Assembly: GCF_003854895.1 (NCBI RefSeq) | Contig: NZ_CP033966.1 | Coordinates: 1,736,001-1,800,000, forward strand | Reading direction: 5' to 3' | Origin: Pigmentiphaga sp. H8 | Lineage (GTDB): Bacteria; Pseudomonadota; Gammaproteobacteria; Burkholderiales; Burkholderiaceae_B | Length of the DNA: 64,000 nt | Part shown: piece by piece, positions 29,285-37,398 of the stretch | Layout of the letters: each line of letters opens with the position of its first letter | How positions within the stretch are numbered: position 1 is the first letter of the stretch | Notes under the pieces: generated by a model | The model's input: only the letters and a program-made list of their open reading frames with translations | Database searches by the model: none | What the model was told of the DNA's origin: nothing | Program-made: the position numbers and the translations under genes

Positions 29285-30283
29285 TCAGGCAACCGTACCG
29301 ACGACCGACGCATCGAAGATCGCGTCCAGCGGCAGGGCATTGCGTTTGATCACGCCGGTGTCCACGTAGTGGTTGCGCATCTTTTCTATCGTCGACAACT
29401 TGATCTTGCCGGCCGGATTCAGCGACACCGTGGACAGCAGCTTGCCGGCGACGGCCTCGTCGACCTTGAAGCGCTGCATCAGGCGGGTGACGTTTTCCTG
29501 GCGCGGTGCCCGGTCGATGTGCCGGACGGCTTCCAGGACGGTGGCGACGGCTTCCTTCACCAGCGCCGGCCGTTCAGCCAACGTGCGCCGCTTGGCGACG
29601 ATGACGTAGGGATCCCAGTCCTTGCCGACGAAGTCGGAGATCTTGGCGACGCTGCGCAGGCGGTGCTCGCGGTCGATCAGGATGGCGGCGTGTTCGGTGG
29701 TTACCCAGATGTCGGCCTGGCCGTTGCGCAGCGCCTGGTAGTTCTGCGGTACGCCGCCGGTGGGGACCAGGGTGACGTCGTCCTGGCTGACGCCCAGCGA
29801 CTTCAGGAACAGGTCGACGTACAGCCGGTCCGTGCCCGACAACTGCGTGACCGCGAAGCGCTTGCCCTTGAGCTGCCGGGCGTCGACGGGACGGTCGGCC
29901 AGGGACCACATGTGCCATTCGGCACGCGTCCCGAGATCCGCGACGATGACGAAGTCCACCCCCTTGCTGAGGTAGTTGATGGTCGCGCCCATGCCATATA
30001 GCCGCACGTCGGAATGGTTTTCTTCCTCGGGGCTCCAGGTCCGCCGATCGCCGCCGCCCAGCGGAGGCGGCACGACGGGCTTCAGGCCGTGCTTGCGCCA
30101 CAGGTCGAGGTCCTGGGCGGTGGCATCGATCAGGGCCGTGCCCGGTACGGTATTCACGCCCATGGTGAAGGTGAATTCGGTCAGGCCCGTCTGGGCGGCC
30201 CGGGCGGGCAGCCAGGCCGCGGTGGGCAGCAGCGCGGCCGTGGCCAGCAGCCGGCGGCGGGTGGGTAAGAAGGGGAAGTCCAT
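29285..30283 (-). CDS. ABC-type solute-binding protein (NMT1/SsuA-like), predicted soluble periplasmic
   Basis: A 332-aa paralogue of the 28224-29258 protein, aligning almost end to end ('TVPGTALIDATAQDLDLWRKHGLKP', 'ATINYLSKGVDFVIVADLGTR', 'QLKGKRFAVTQLSGTDRLYVDLFLKSL'). It also has a triple Arg ('TRRRLLATAALLPTAAWLPARAAQ'), but at the position of the other protein's lipobox Cys it has an ordinary AxA cleavage site. It should therefore be soluble. GGAGACAGCGAGC precedes the start. It is the first gene of the pair. The ligand is unknown. Confidence 0.82.
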   Translation of the reverse strand: MDFPFLPTRRRLLATAALLPTAAWLPARAAQTGLTEFTFTMGVNTVPGTALIDATAQDLDLWRKHGLKPVVPPPLGGGDRRTWSPEEENHSDVRLYGMGATINYLSKGVDFVIVADLGTRAEWHMWSLADRPVDARQLKGKRFAVTQLSGTDRLYVDLFLKSLGVSQDDVTLVPTGGVPQNYQALRNGQADIWVTTEHAAILIDREHRLRSVAKISDFVGKDWDPYVIVAKRRTLAERPALVKEAVATVLEAVRHIDRAPRQENVTRLMQRFKVDEAVAGKLLSTVSLNPAGKIKLSTIEKMRNHYVDTGVIKRNALPLDAIFDASVVGTVA

Positions 30284-30845
30284 GCTCGCTGTCTCCTCTG
30301 TGAATGTTTTGTATATAAAAATAGTTTTCGAATACTAAACTTTCACGGATCACGGCGGCAAGTCAGGTCATTCCCTGCGTTCGGGGATTTTCATAATCTG
30401 GACCAAATGGTCCGGCATGCTGGCGCAAGCGGGCGAAAGGGAGCAAAGGCCGTCGGGGAAGTCCGTGGCCAGGATTTCCCCTAGAAAAGGGCGGGAGATG
30501 GGCGCCACACTAAAAGTTGCACTTTCGCCCGCCATTGGGGGCGAGTGCTTACAAGCAGCTAATAGGCGGTGTCAGCGGGAGATAAAAATTTTGCGTATTT
30601 CGCAAGCAAGGCACGGGTCGGAACGCGTCTTATTTTTTTACATATTGAATTGTGCGCCCAGTTATGCAATAACGCTCGTACGCCAACGTTAACGGCGGCG
30701 CCGCAGGGAACTTTAGCGTTCGTTTTCCGTGCGCCGACGCATTACGCCGTTTTCCGTGTGCGGGCTTTGCTTCGATTCTGGCTGTGTTGTCCATGGCGCG
30801 CCGCCGGCGCGCTGGTATCCAATTTAGTCACTGAGCTGTCCCGCC
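30284..30845. other. intergenic region, AT-richer than its surroundings, no gene seen
   Basis: About 560 bases between divergent genes. It holds the palindrome at 30322 and a second perfect inverted repeat GGACCA-AA-TGGTCC at 30400-30413. From about 30560 to 30720 the base composition drops in GC (e.g. TTATTTTTTTACATATTGAA). No convincing start codon with a coding frame was found. It probably contains promoters for both sides. Confidence 0.6.
30322..30337. promoter_or_regulatory. 16-bp inverted repeat ahead of the solute-binding-protein pair
   Basis: TAGTTTTCGAATACTA is a palindrome with one mismatched pair, in an AT-rich stretch about 40 bases upstream of the start at 30283. A TATATA-like -10 lies between it and the gene. 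It could be an operator; no regulator gene is adjacent. Confidence 0.4.
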
Positions 30846-31820
30846 ATGTCCTACCTCACGGATTCTTCCAAGTTGTCCGGCTTCTGGAGCGCGCGCTCGC
30901 AAGGGTTGCACCGGTTCTGGTGGGGGTTGCGCTACGCCCAGCCCATGACCCTGCTGGGCGCTCACCTGGGCCGCAAGGATGAGTATCTGGCCTGGTTCAA
31001 CACGGTCGAGACGCCCGTGCTGCGCCACCCGGCCAGCCACTGGGCCTTCTGCCAGCGGCCGCCGAGCATGGTGGGTGCGCAGGCCTTCCATTTCTTCGGT
31101 GTGGAACGGGTGCTGTCCGACAATCGTGGCTGGCACTGGCGGCCCTGGGGCGAGAACTGGCTGCACAACCTCCATGCCTTCGACGACCTGGTGGCCGATG
31201 GCGCGGAAGGCCGTTTCGAATGGCACGAGAAACTGGTCACCAACTGGATCGTGGCCAATACGCCCGGCAAGGGCGTGGGCTGGCGGCCGCACAGCTTGTC
31301 GCGGCGCATCGTGAACTGGGTCAAGTGGGACCTGGACAAGCGCGGGCTGAACGAAGTGGGGCGGCGCAACCTGGTCGTGCAGGTGCGTTTCCTGCGCCAG
31401 CGGCTGGGTGCGTCGATGACGGCGGCCTATCCCACGAAGGCGGGCAAGGCGCTGCTGTTCGCCGGGGCCTTCTTCGACGGGGCGGAAGCGGCGGCGTGGC
31501 GCAAGACGGGGCTGTCCGTGCTGCGCACGGCGCTCAAGCCCAGCTACATGCGGGCCCGCCTGGGCGGGGGCGATGCCTATCGCATCGCGATCATCGAAGA
31601 CCTGCTGGATGTCATCCAGCTCGACAAAGTCTATCCGGGCCTGCTCGGCCGGGACGAGTTGGCGCGTTCGCAGGACCTGGTGCTGCCGCTGTTGGCGATG
31701 GATGGCGAGCGCCGCGCCGCGCCCGGCCTGGACGAGGCCGAGCCCGTGTTCTTCGCCGAACCCAGGGTGCAGGCGCTGCGGCAGTACGCGCAGCGGCTGG
31801 GCCTGAGCGCGGCCGCCTGA
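30846..31820 (+). CDS. heparinase II/III N-terminal-domain-like protein, apparently lacking the lyase C-terminal domain
   Basis: A 324-aa protein. The segment 'WRPWGENWLHNLHAFDDL' then 'WHEKLVTNWIVANTPGKGVGWRPHSLSRRIVNWVKWDL' matches what I know of the alpha-helical N-terminal half of heparinase II/III family proteins involved in polysaccharide metabolism. Residues near 285-320 ('VQALRQYAQRLGLSAAA') resemble the linker before the beta-sandwich lyase domain, but the gene stops there. The next 80 bases show no continuation in any frame. It may be a shortened but functional protein or a decayed one. There is no obvious signal peptide. Confidence 0.6.
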   Translation: MSYLTDSSKLSGFWSARSQGLHRFWWGLRYAQPMTLLGAHLGRKDEYLAWFNTVETPVLRHPASHWAFCQRPPSMVGAQAFHFFGVERVLSDNRGWHWRPWGENWLHNLHAFDDLVADGAEGRFEWHEKLVTNWIVANTPGKGVGWRPHSLSRRIVNWVKWDLDKRGLNEVGRRNLVVQVRFLRQRLGASMTAAYPTKAGKALLFAGAFFDGAEAAAWRKTGLSVLRTALKPSYMRARLGGGDAYRIAIIEDLLDVIQLDKVYPGLLGRDELARSQDLVLPLLAMDGERRAAPGLDEAEPVFFAEPRVQALRQYAQRLGLSAAA

Positions 31821-31940
31821 TTTCTTCCAGCGACTCCTTACCCCCTTACAATAGGCGCTCCTCCGCAAAGGAGGGGTGCCGGCGTTCGCCCGCCCCGCAT
31901 GCCGGGCATCTTCTTCGTGGGGCCTAGTCCGAGTCTGTCC

Positions 31941-33152
31941 ATGCTTCGCACATCGCTTGCTTCCGGTTTCCTCGGTTTGTCGATCCTGCTGGCCGCGCCC
32001 GCGCACGCCGCCGACCCGCTGCGCATCGGCGAGATCAACAGCTACAAGGCGCAGCCCGCCTTCCTCGAACCCTACCGCAAGGCCATGCTGCTGGCCCTGG
32101 AGGAAGTCAACGCCGCCGGCGGCGTGAACGGGCGCCCGCTGGAGCTGTTGATCCGGGACGACAACGGCGTGCCGGGCGACGCGGTGCGCGCGGCCGAGGA
32201 ACTGGTCTCGCGCGAACGCGTGGCGATGCTGGCCGGCGGCTTCCTGTCCAACATCGGCCTGGCGCTGGGCGACTATGCCCGGCAGCGCAAGGTGCCGTTC
32301 CTGGCCAGCGAGCCGCTGACCGACAAGATCACCTGGGCCAACGGCAACCGCTATACCTTCCGCCTGCGGCCGTCGACCTGGATGCAGGTGTCGATGCTGG
32401 TGCCCGAGGCGGCCAAGCTGGGCAAGAAGCGCTGGGCCATCGTCTATCCGAACTACGAGTACGGGCAGTCGGCGGTGCAGACCTTCAAGACGCTGCTCCA
32501 GGCCGCGCAGCCCGGTGTCGAGTTCGTGACCGAGCAGGCCACGCCGCTCGGCAAGCTCGACGCGGGACCCGTCGTGCAGGCGCTGGAAGCCAGCAAGCCG
32601 GACGCGATCTTCAACGTGCTGTTCGCCACCGACCTGACCAAGTTCGTGCGCGAAGGCGCCACGCGCGGCCTGTTCAAGGGCCGTGAAGTGGTCAGCCTGC
32701 TGTCGGGCGAACCCGAGTACCTGGAGCCGCTGAAGGACGAGGCGCCCGAGGGCTGGATCGTGACGGGCTATCCCTGGTATGCGATCAAGACGCCCGAGCA
32801 CCAGCGCTTCCTGGATGCCTATCGGAAGAAGTACGGCGAGCCGCCGCGCCAGGGTTCGGTGGTGGGCTACGTGACCATCCATGCCGCGGCCGAAGCGCTG
32901 CGGCGCGCCGGCGGCACCAATCCCGAGAAGATCGTCGACGCATTCCGCAACATGCCGCTGTCCTCGCCGTGGGGACCCATCGTGTTCCGCGCGCAGGACA
33001 ACCAGTCGACGCTGGGCGCCTTCGTTGGGCGGACCGCGCTGCAGGGCGCCGGGGCGCAGCGTACGGGCGTCATGGTGGACTTCCGCTATGCCGACGGCGC
33101 CAGGTACCAGCCCACCGATGCCGAGGTGGCGAAGTTGCGGCCGGCGCGCTGA
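31941..33152 (+). CDS. branched-chain-amino-acid-type ABC transporter, substrate-binding protein
   Basis: A 403-aa periplasmic-binding-protein type 1 (LivK-like). It has a Sec signal (1-25, ending AHA-ADPLRIG), then 'EINSYKAQPAFLEPYRKAMLLALEEVNAAGGVNGRPLELLIRDDNG' in outline, the canonical first lobe. It binds amino acids, amides or aromatic acids; which one is unclear. The start at 31941 is chosen because the signal peptide follows directly. An earlier in-frame ATG at 31899 would add 14 residues. First gene of a four-gene transporter operon. Confidence 0.9.
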   Translation: MLRTSLASGFLGLSILLAAPAHAADPLRIGEINSYKAQPAFLEPYRKAMLLALEEVNAAGGVNGRPLELLIRDDNGVPGDAVRAAEELVSRERVAMLAGGFLSNIGLALGDYARQRKVPFLASEPLTDKITWANGNRYTFRLRPSTWMQVSMLVPEAAKLGKKRWAIVYPNYEYGQSAVQTFKTLLQAAQPGVEFVTEQATPLGKLDAGPVVQALEASKPDAIFNVLFATDLTKFVREGATRGLFKGREVVSLLSGEPEYLEPLKDEAPEGWIVTGYPWYAIKTPEHQRFLDAYRKKYGEPPRQGSVVGYVTIHAAAEALRRAGGTNPEKIVDAFRNMPLSSPWGPIVFRAQDNQSTLGAFVGRTALQGAGAQRTGVMVDFRYADGARYQPTDAEVAKLRPAR

Positions 33153-33155
33153 GCG

Positions 33156-35099
33156 GTGCTGGCGCAACTGCTGAACGGGCTGGCCAGCGCCAGCAGCCTG
33201 TTCCTGCTGTCGCTGGGGTTGACGCTGATCTTCGGCGTGTCGCGCGTGGTCAATTTCGCGCACGGCTCGCTGGCCATGCTGGGGCTGTATCTGGGCGTCA
33301 CCCTGGCCCAGGCACTGATCCCGCTGTGGGGCGCCCTGGGGTTCTGGGGCGCGGTGGCGGGCGCGGCGCTGGCGGTGGCCGTGGTGGGCGCGCTGATCGA
33401 GCGCGGCGTGCTGCGCCGGCTCTACGGCAGTCCCGAACTCTTCCAACTGGTCGCCACCTTCGCGCTGGTGCTGATCATCCGCGATGCGACGCTGGCCGCC
33501 TGGGGCGCCGACGACCGGCTCGGGCCCAAGGCGCCGGGGCTGACGGGCGTACTGGCTCCCGGCACGCTGAACCTGCCGTCGTATGACTTCGTGCTGATGG
33601 CGATCGGCCTGCTGGTGCTGGCCGGCGTGCAATGGATCATGGCGTCCACGCGCTGGGGCCTGCAATTGCGCGCCGCCACCGAGGACCGCGAGATGGCGCT
33701 GGCCGTGGGCGTGGACGAGCGGCGGCTGTTCACACAGGTTTTCGCGCTGGGCGCCGGCCTGGCGGGGCTGGCGGGGGCGTTGCAGATGCCGCGCGAGCCG
33801 GCGTCGCTGGCCTACGATCTGCAGGTCGTGGCCGAGGCCTTCGTGGTGACGGTGGTGGGCGGCATGGGCAGCGTGGTCGGCGCCTTCGTGGCCGCGATGA
33901 TGATAGGCGTGGTCAAGGCGGCCTGCGTGGCGCTGGGGACGGTGTCGATAGGCGGCCTGGAACTGGTGCTGCCCAAGCTGACGCTGGTGATCGAATTCCT
34001 GCTGATGGCCATCGTGCTGGCCTTCCGGCCCTGGGGGCTGTTCGGACGGCCGGTGGCGCCGCCGCGCGCGGCGCGCGCCGAGCTCAATCCGCTGCCGCCG
34101 CCCACGCGCCGCGGCGGCCTGTTGCTGGCCGCGGGCGTGGCGGCGCTGGCGCTGTTGCCCTGGCTGGCCGGCGACATGGCTTATGTGCTGGTCCTGGCCG
34201 TGGATGTCCTGATCGCCGGTCTTTTCGCCGCCAGCCTGTATGTCCTGATGGGGCCGGGCGGCGTCCATTCGTTCGGCCATGCGGCCTTCCTGGGCCTGGG
34301 GGCCTATGGCGGGGCGCTGGCCGCGCCGCTGGTGGCGGCCGTGCTGCCGGGGCTGGCCGACTCGGGGCCAGGCGGCATCGCCAGCATCCTGCTGTGCCTG
34401 GCGGCGGGCATGCTGCTGGCGCTGGCCGGCGCGGCGGTGTTCGGTTTCGTCGTGCTCAGGGCGGCCGGGGTCTACGCGGCCATGCTGACCCTGGCTTTCG
34501 CCCAGATCACCTGGTCCATCGCCTTCCAGTGGGATGCCGTGACGGGAGGCAGCAACGGCCTGTTCGGTTTCTGGCCCCAGGGGTGGCTGGCCACGCGCGA
34601 AGGGTTTTACTGGTTCGTCCTGGGCGTGGCATGCGCCGGCGGCCTGCTGCTGCGGCACCTGATGCACGCGCCTTTCGGGCTGACGCTGCGCATGGTGCGC
34701 GATGCGCCGCTGCGCGCCGAGAGCCTGGGCCTGCCGGTATTCGCGGTGCGCTGGACGGCTTTCATGCTGGCGGGGGCGCTGGCGGGCGCCGCAGGTGTCC
34801 TGACGGTGTTCGCCAAGGGCTCGGTCGCGCCCGACCTGCTGGCCATTCCCCGGTCGGTCGACGCGCTCGTCATGGTCCTGCTGGGCGGCCTGCAATCGCT
34901 GGCCGGCCCCTGGCTGGGCGCCCTGGCCTATACGGTGGGGCAGGATTTCCTGGCGCGCGCGACCGAATACTGGCGCGCCGCCGTCGGGTTGGCCATGCTG
35001 GCGGTGATCCTGCTGGCGCCGGGAGGGCTGACCGGCGTCAGGCGGCTGGGAGGCCTGGCCACGTGGGGGCGGGCGAGCGAAGGGAGGGCGCCGCGATGA
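33156..35099 (+). CDS. fused LivH-LivM-type ABC permease
   Basis: A 647-aa membrane protein carrying both branched-chain permeases in one chain. Residues 1-295 are LivH-like ('GLTLIFGVSRVVNFAHGSLAMLG', 'VVGGMGSVVGAFVAAMMIGV', ending 'LAFRPWGLFGR'). Residues 320-640 are LivM-like ('LYVLMGPGGVHSFGHAAFLGLGAYG', 'GFVVLRAAGVYAAMLTLAFAQI', 'TGGSNGLFG', 'GGLQSLAGPWLGALAYT'). GTG start 3 bases after the preceding stop, with no clear ribosome-binding site, so probably coupled. It overlaps the next gene by ATGA. Confidence 0.92.
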   Translation: MLAQLLNGLASASSLFLLSLGLTLIFGVSRVVNFAHGSLAMLGLYLGVTLAQALIPLWGALGFWGAVAGAALAVAVVGALIERGVLRRLYGSPELFQLVATFALVLIIRDATLAAWGADDRLGPKAPGLTGVLAPGTLNLPSYDFVLMAIGLLVLAGVQWIMASTRWGLQLRAATEDREMALAVGVDERRLFTQVFALGAGLAGLAGALQMPREPASLAYDLQVVAEAFVVTVVGGMGSVVGAFVAAMMIGVVKAACVALGTVSIGGLELVLPKLTLVIEFLLMAIVLAFRPWGLFGRPVAPPRAARAELNPLPPPTRRGGLLLAAGVAALALLPWLAGDMAYVLVLAVDVLIAGLFAASLYVLMGPGGVHSFGHAAFLGLGAYGGALAAPLVAAVLPGLADSGPGGIASILLCLAAGMLLALAGAAVFGFVVLRAAGVYAAMLTLAFAQITWSIAFQWDAVTGGSNGLFGFWPQGWLATREGFYWFVLGVACAGGLLLRHLMHAPFGLTLRMVRDAPLRAESLGLPVFAVRWTAFMLAGALAGAAGVLTVFAKGSVAPDLLAIPRSVDALVMVLLGGLQSLAGPWLGALAYTVGQDFLARATEYWRAAVGLAMLAVILLAPGGLTGVRRLGGLATWGRASEGRAPR

Positions 35100-35851
35100 A
35101 GCTGGTCGTCGCGGGTCTGTCCAAGTCGTTCGGGGCCGTGCGGGCGGTGGATGACGTCGGATTCACGCTGGAAGGCGGCCAGATGCTGGCCTTGATCGGT
35201 CCCAACGGCGCGGGCAAGAGCACCTGCTTCCAGTGCATCAACGGCCAGCTCCAGCCCGATGCCGGCCGCATCGTGTTCGATGGACGCGATCTGACCCGCC
35301 TGGGCGTGGCCGCGCGGGCCCGGCTGGGCCTGGGGCGGACGTTCCAGATCGCCCAGGTGGCGGCGTCGCTGAGCGTGGGCCAGCATGTCGCGCTGGCGCT
35401 GGCCGCCCGCGCCCCTGGCGTCTGGCACGATGTGCGCGGCCGCGGAGCGGGCGTGGACCCGGCCGAGCTGCAGGCCTGGCTGGAACGCTTCGATCTGGGG
35501 GCGCTGGCCGGCAGGCTGTGCGGAGAACTGCCCTATCCCGAACTCAAGCGCGTGGAGCTGGCCAGCGCGCTGGCCCTGAAGCCCCGTGTGTTGCTGATGG
35601 ACGAGCCCACCGCGGGCATGACGCGGGCCGACCGGCGCAGCCTGATGGCCATCGTGAAGCAGGAGGCCGCCGGCGGGCTGGCGGTGTTGTTCACCGAACA
35701 CAGCATGGACGTGGTGTTCGGCTTTGCCGACAAGGTCCTGGTCCTGGTGCGCGGCCGCGTGATTGCCGAAGGGGCGCCCAGGCAGATCGCCGAGGATCCG
35801 GCGGTGCGGGCGGCCTATCTGGGCACGGCCGAGGCGGGGGAGCCGGCATGA
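35096..35851 (+). CDS. branched-chain-type ABC transporter ATP-binding protein (LivG-like)
   Basis: A 251-aa ATPase. Walker A 'GPNGAGKST' is at about 38-46. The signature region is degenerate: the usual LSGG motif reads 'LPYPELKRVELASAL', and Walker B is 'VLLMDEPTAGM' followed by 'LAVLFTEHSMDVVF' with the switch His. The start overlaps the permease stop (ATGA) and the stop overlaps livF (ATGA). The altered signature (LPYPE for LSYGQ) is seen in some LivG proteins and need not mean inactivity. Confidence 0.92.
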   Translation: MKLVVAGLSKSFGAVRAVDDVGFTLEGGQMLALIGPNGAGKSTCFQCINGQLQPDAGRIVFDGRDLTRLGVAARARLGLGRTFQIAQVAASLSVGQHVALALAARAPGVWHDVRGRGAGVDPAELQAWLERFDLGALAGRLCGELPYPELKRVELASALALKPRVLLMDEPTAGMTRADRRSLMAIVKQEAAGGLAVLFTEHSMDVVFGFADKVLVLVRGRVIAEGAPRQIAEDPAVRAAYLGTAEAGEPA

Positions 35852-36516
35852 CGGCGTTGTTGCAGACACGCGCGTTGTGCGCCTTCCATGGCCGGGCGCA
35901 GGCGTTGTTCGACGTGGATCTGGACGTCGGAGCGGGGGAAATCGTCGCCCTGGTCGGCCGCAACGGTGCCGGCAAAAGCACGCTGATGCGCGCGCTGGCG
36001 GGCCTGGTCGAGACTTCCGGCGAGGTGTTGCTGGATGGCCAGTCCATGGCCGGCTGGCGTGCCGACAGGCGGGTGCATGCGGGCCTGGCCTGGGTGCCGG
36101 AGGACCGGCGCATCTTCACCCAGCTCACGGCGCGGCAGAACCTGGAGGTGGCCATGGGCCGGCCGCGTCCGGGCGCCGAACCCTGGACCGTGGAGCGGGT
36201 CTGCCGCCTGTTCCCGGAGCTCGAGCCGCTGGCGCATCGCCCGGGGGGCGCGCTGAGCGGCGGCGAGCAGCAGATGCTGGCGATCGGCCGGGCGCTGATG
36301 ACCCAGCCCCGGGTGATCCTGCTGGACGAGCCGTCCGAGGGCGTGGCCCCCATCGTGGTGCAGCGGCTGGTGGAGGCGATACGCGTCCTGCGCGGGCAGG
36401 GGCTGGCGATCCTGCTGTCCGAGCAGAACGAGGCGCTGGCCGCCCCGCTGGCGGACCGGAACCTGTACATGGATGACGGCGTGCTGGGGTTGGCTTCGCC
36501 CGGGGCGCCGGGGTAG
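35848..36516 (+). CDS. branched-chain-type ABC transporter ATP-binding protein (LivF-like)
   Basis: A 222-aa ATPase. Walker A 'GRNGAGKST' is at about 36-44, the typical LivF 'AWVPEDRRIFTQLTARQNLEVA' follows, then signature 'LSGGEQQMLAIGRAL' and Walker B 'VILLDEPSEGVAP'. Last gene of the transporter operon. It pairs with the LivG-like subunit to energise the fused permease. Confidence 0.93.
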   Translation: MTALLQTRALCAFHGRAQALFDVDLDVGAGEIVALVGRNGAGKSTLMRALAGLVETSGEVLLDGQSMAGWRADRRVHAGLAWVPEDRRIFTQLTARQNLEVAMGRPRPGAEPWTVERVCRLFPELEPLAHRPGGALSGGEQQMLAIGRALMTQPRVILLDEPSEGVAPIVVQRLVEAIRVLRGQGLAILLSEQNEALAAPLADRNLYMDDGVLGLASPGAPG

Positions 36517-36555
36517 GGACCCTGGGCACCGACGGGTCCGGGCCGGGTGGCTCGT

Positions 36556-36604
36556 CCATATAGTTGTTATCGTCAACAAAGTAGTGTATAAAAACAACTA
36601 TCGT
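36556..36604 (+). promoter_or_regulatory. shared-regulon promoter A (49-bp conserved element)
   Basis: Begins CCATATAGTTG and ends CAACTATCGT. Inside are -35 TTGTTA (36564-36569) and -10 TATAAA (36587-36592), 17 bp apart. AGTTG and CAACT form outer inverted repeats flanking the promoter, and GTTG/CAAC repeats again near the -35. It is nearly identical to the element at 41061-41109 and has the same length and ends as the one at 46958-47006. It lies 27 bases upstream of the first crotonase gene. Confidence 0.75.
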
Positions 36605-36630
36605 AGGCCACCAGACATCCAGGGGTTCGC

Positions 36631-37398
36631 ATGAGCAGTGCATATTCCACCATCCGCGTCGAGGTCGAGAACCACGTCGCCACGCTGACACTGAACCGGC
36701 CCGAGAGCCGCAACGCGCTGAATACGGCCATGTGCGGCGAGCTGATCGCCGCGACCGAGGCGCTTGCCGCCGACGAGGCCGTGCACGTGGTCGTGATCCG
36801 GGGAGAAGGGCCGGTGTTCTGCGCCGGCGCCGACCTGAAGGAGCGCAAGGACATGTCCACCGCCGAGCTGACCGCGCGCCGCGTCAAGGGCTTCACCGCC
36901 TACGCCGCCCTCGAGCGCCTGCCGCAGGCGGTCATCGCCGTGGTGCATGGCGCGGCCTTCGGCTCGGGCTGCGAGATCGCCGGCGCCAGCGACTTCATCC
37001 TGGCCTCCACCGAGGCGAAGTTCCGCTACCCGGAGGTCGGCTGGGGCACCATAGGCGCCACGCAGCGGCTGCCGCGCATGGTGGGCACGCGCATGGCCAA
37101 GGAGCTGCTGTTCACCGGCCGCACCGTGGAGGCGCAGGAAGCCAAGGCCATCGGTCTGGTGAACCACGTGTACGAGCCGGCGGAACTGGAGGCGCGTGCC
37201 ATGGAAATGGCCCGCCACATCGCCGCCGCCGCGCCGCTGACGGTCAGGCTGACCAAGCGCTGCGTGGACCAGGGCGTGGAGACCACGCGCGAGGGCGCGA
37301 TGGCCGTGGAGCTGCTGGCCATCGAGGAGAACCTGCGCCACAGCGACTGGAAGCGCGCGATCTCGGGCTTCGGTGCGGGAGCGCAGAAAAATGCTTGA
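36631..37398 (+). CDS. enoyl-CoA hydratase/isomerase family protein (both catalytic Glu present)
   Basis: A 255-aa crotonase. The oxyanion-hole segment 'GPVFCAGADLKERKDM' is typical. Both catalytic glutamates of the hydratase are retained, in 'GSGCEIAGASDF' and 'FRYPEVGWGTIGATQRL'. It should hydrate a trans-2-enoyl-CoA. First gene after promoter A; its stop overlaps the acyl-CoA ligase start by 8 bases, so the two are co-expressed. Among the three crotonases of the cluster this is the only one with the full Glu pair. Confidence 0.92.
   Translation: MSSAYSTIRVEVENHVATLTLNRPESRNALNTAMCGELIAATEALAADEAVHVVVIRGEGPVFCAGADLKERKDMSTAELTARRVKGFTAYAALERLPQAVIAVVHGAAFGSGCEIAGASDFILASTEAKFRYPEVGWGTIGATQRLPRMVGTRMAKELLFTGRTVEAQEAKAIGLVNHVYEPAELEARAMEMARHIAAAAPLTVRLTKRCVDQGVETTREGAMAVELLAIEENLRHSDWKRAISGFGAGAQKNA

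Noticed and set aside
30828..34895. Open frame of 1355 codons on the minus strand
   Set aside because: Antisense to the heparinase-like, LivK-like and LivHM genes, with Gln/Arg/His-rich composition and no recognisable domain.
35096..35851. Degenerate LivG signature motif as evidence of a dead ATPase
   Set aside because: Walker A, Walker B and the switch His are intact, and signature variants occur in this family, so inactivation is not supported.
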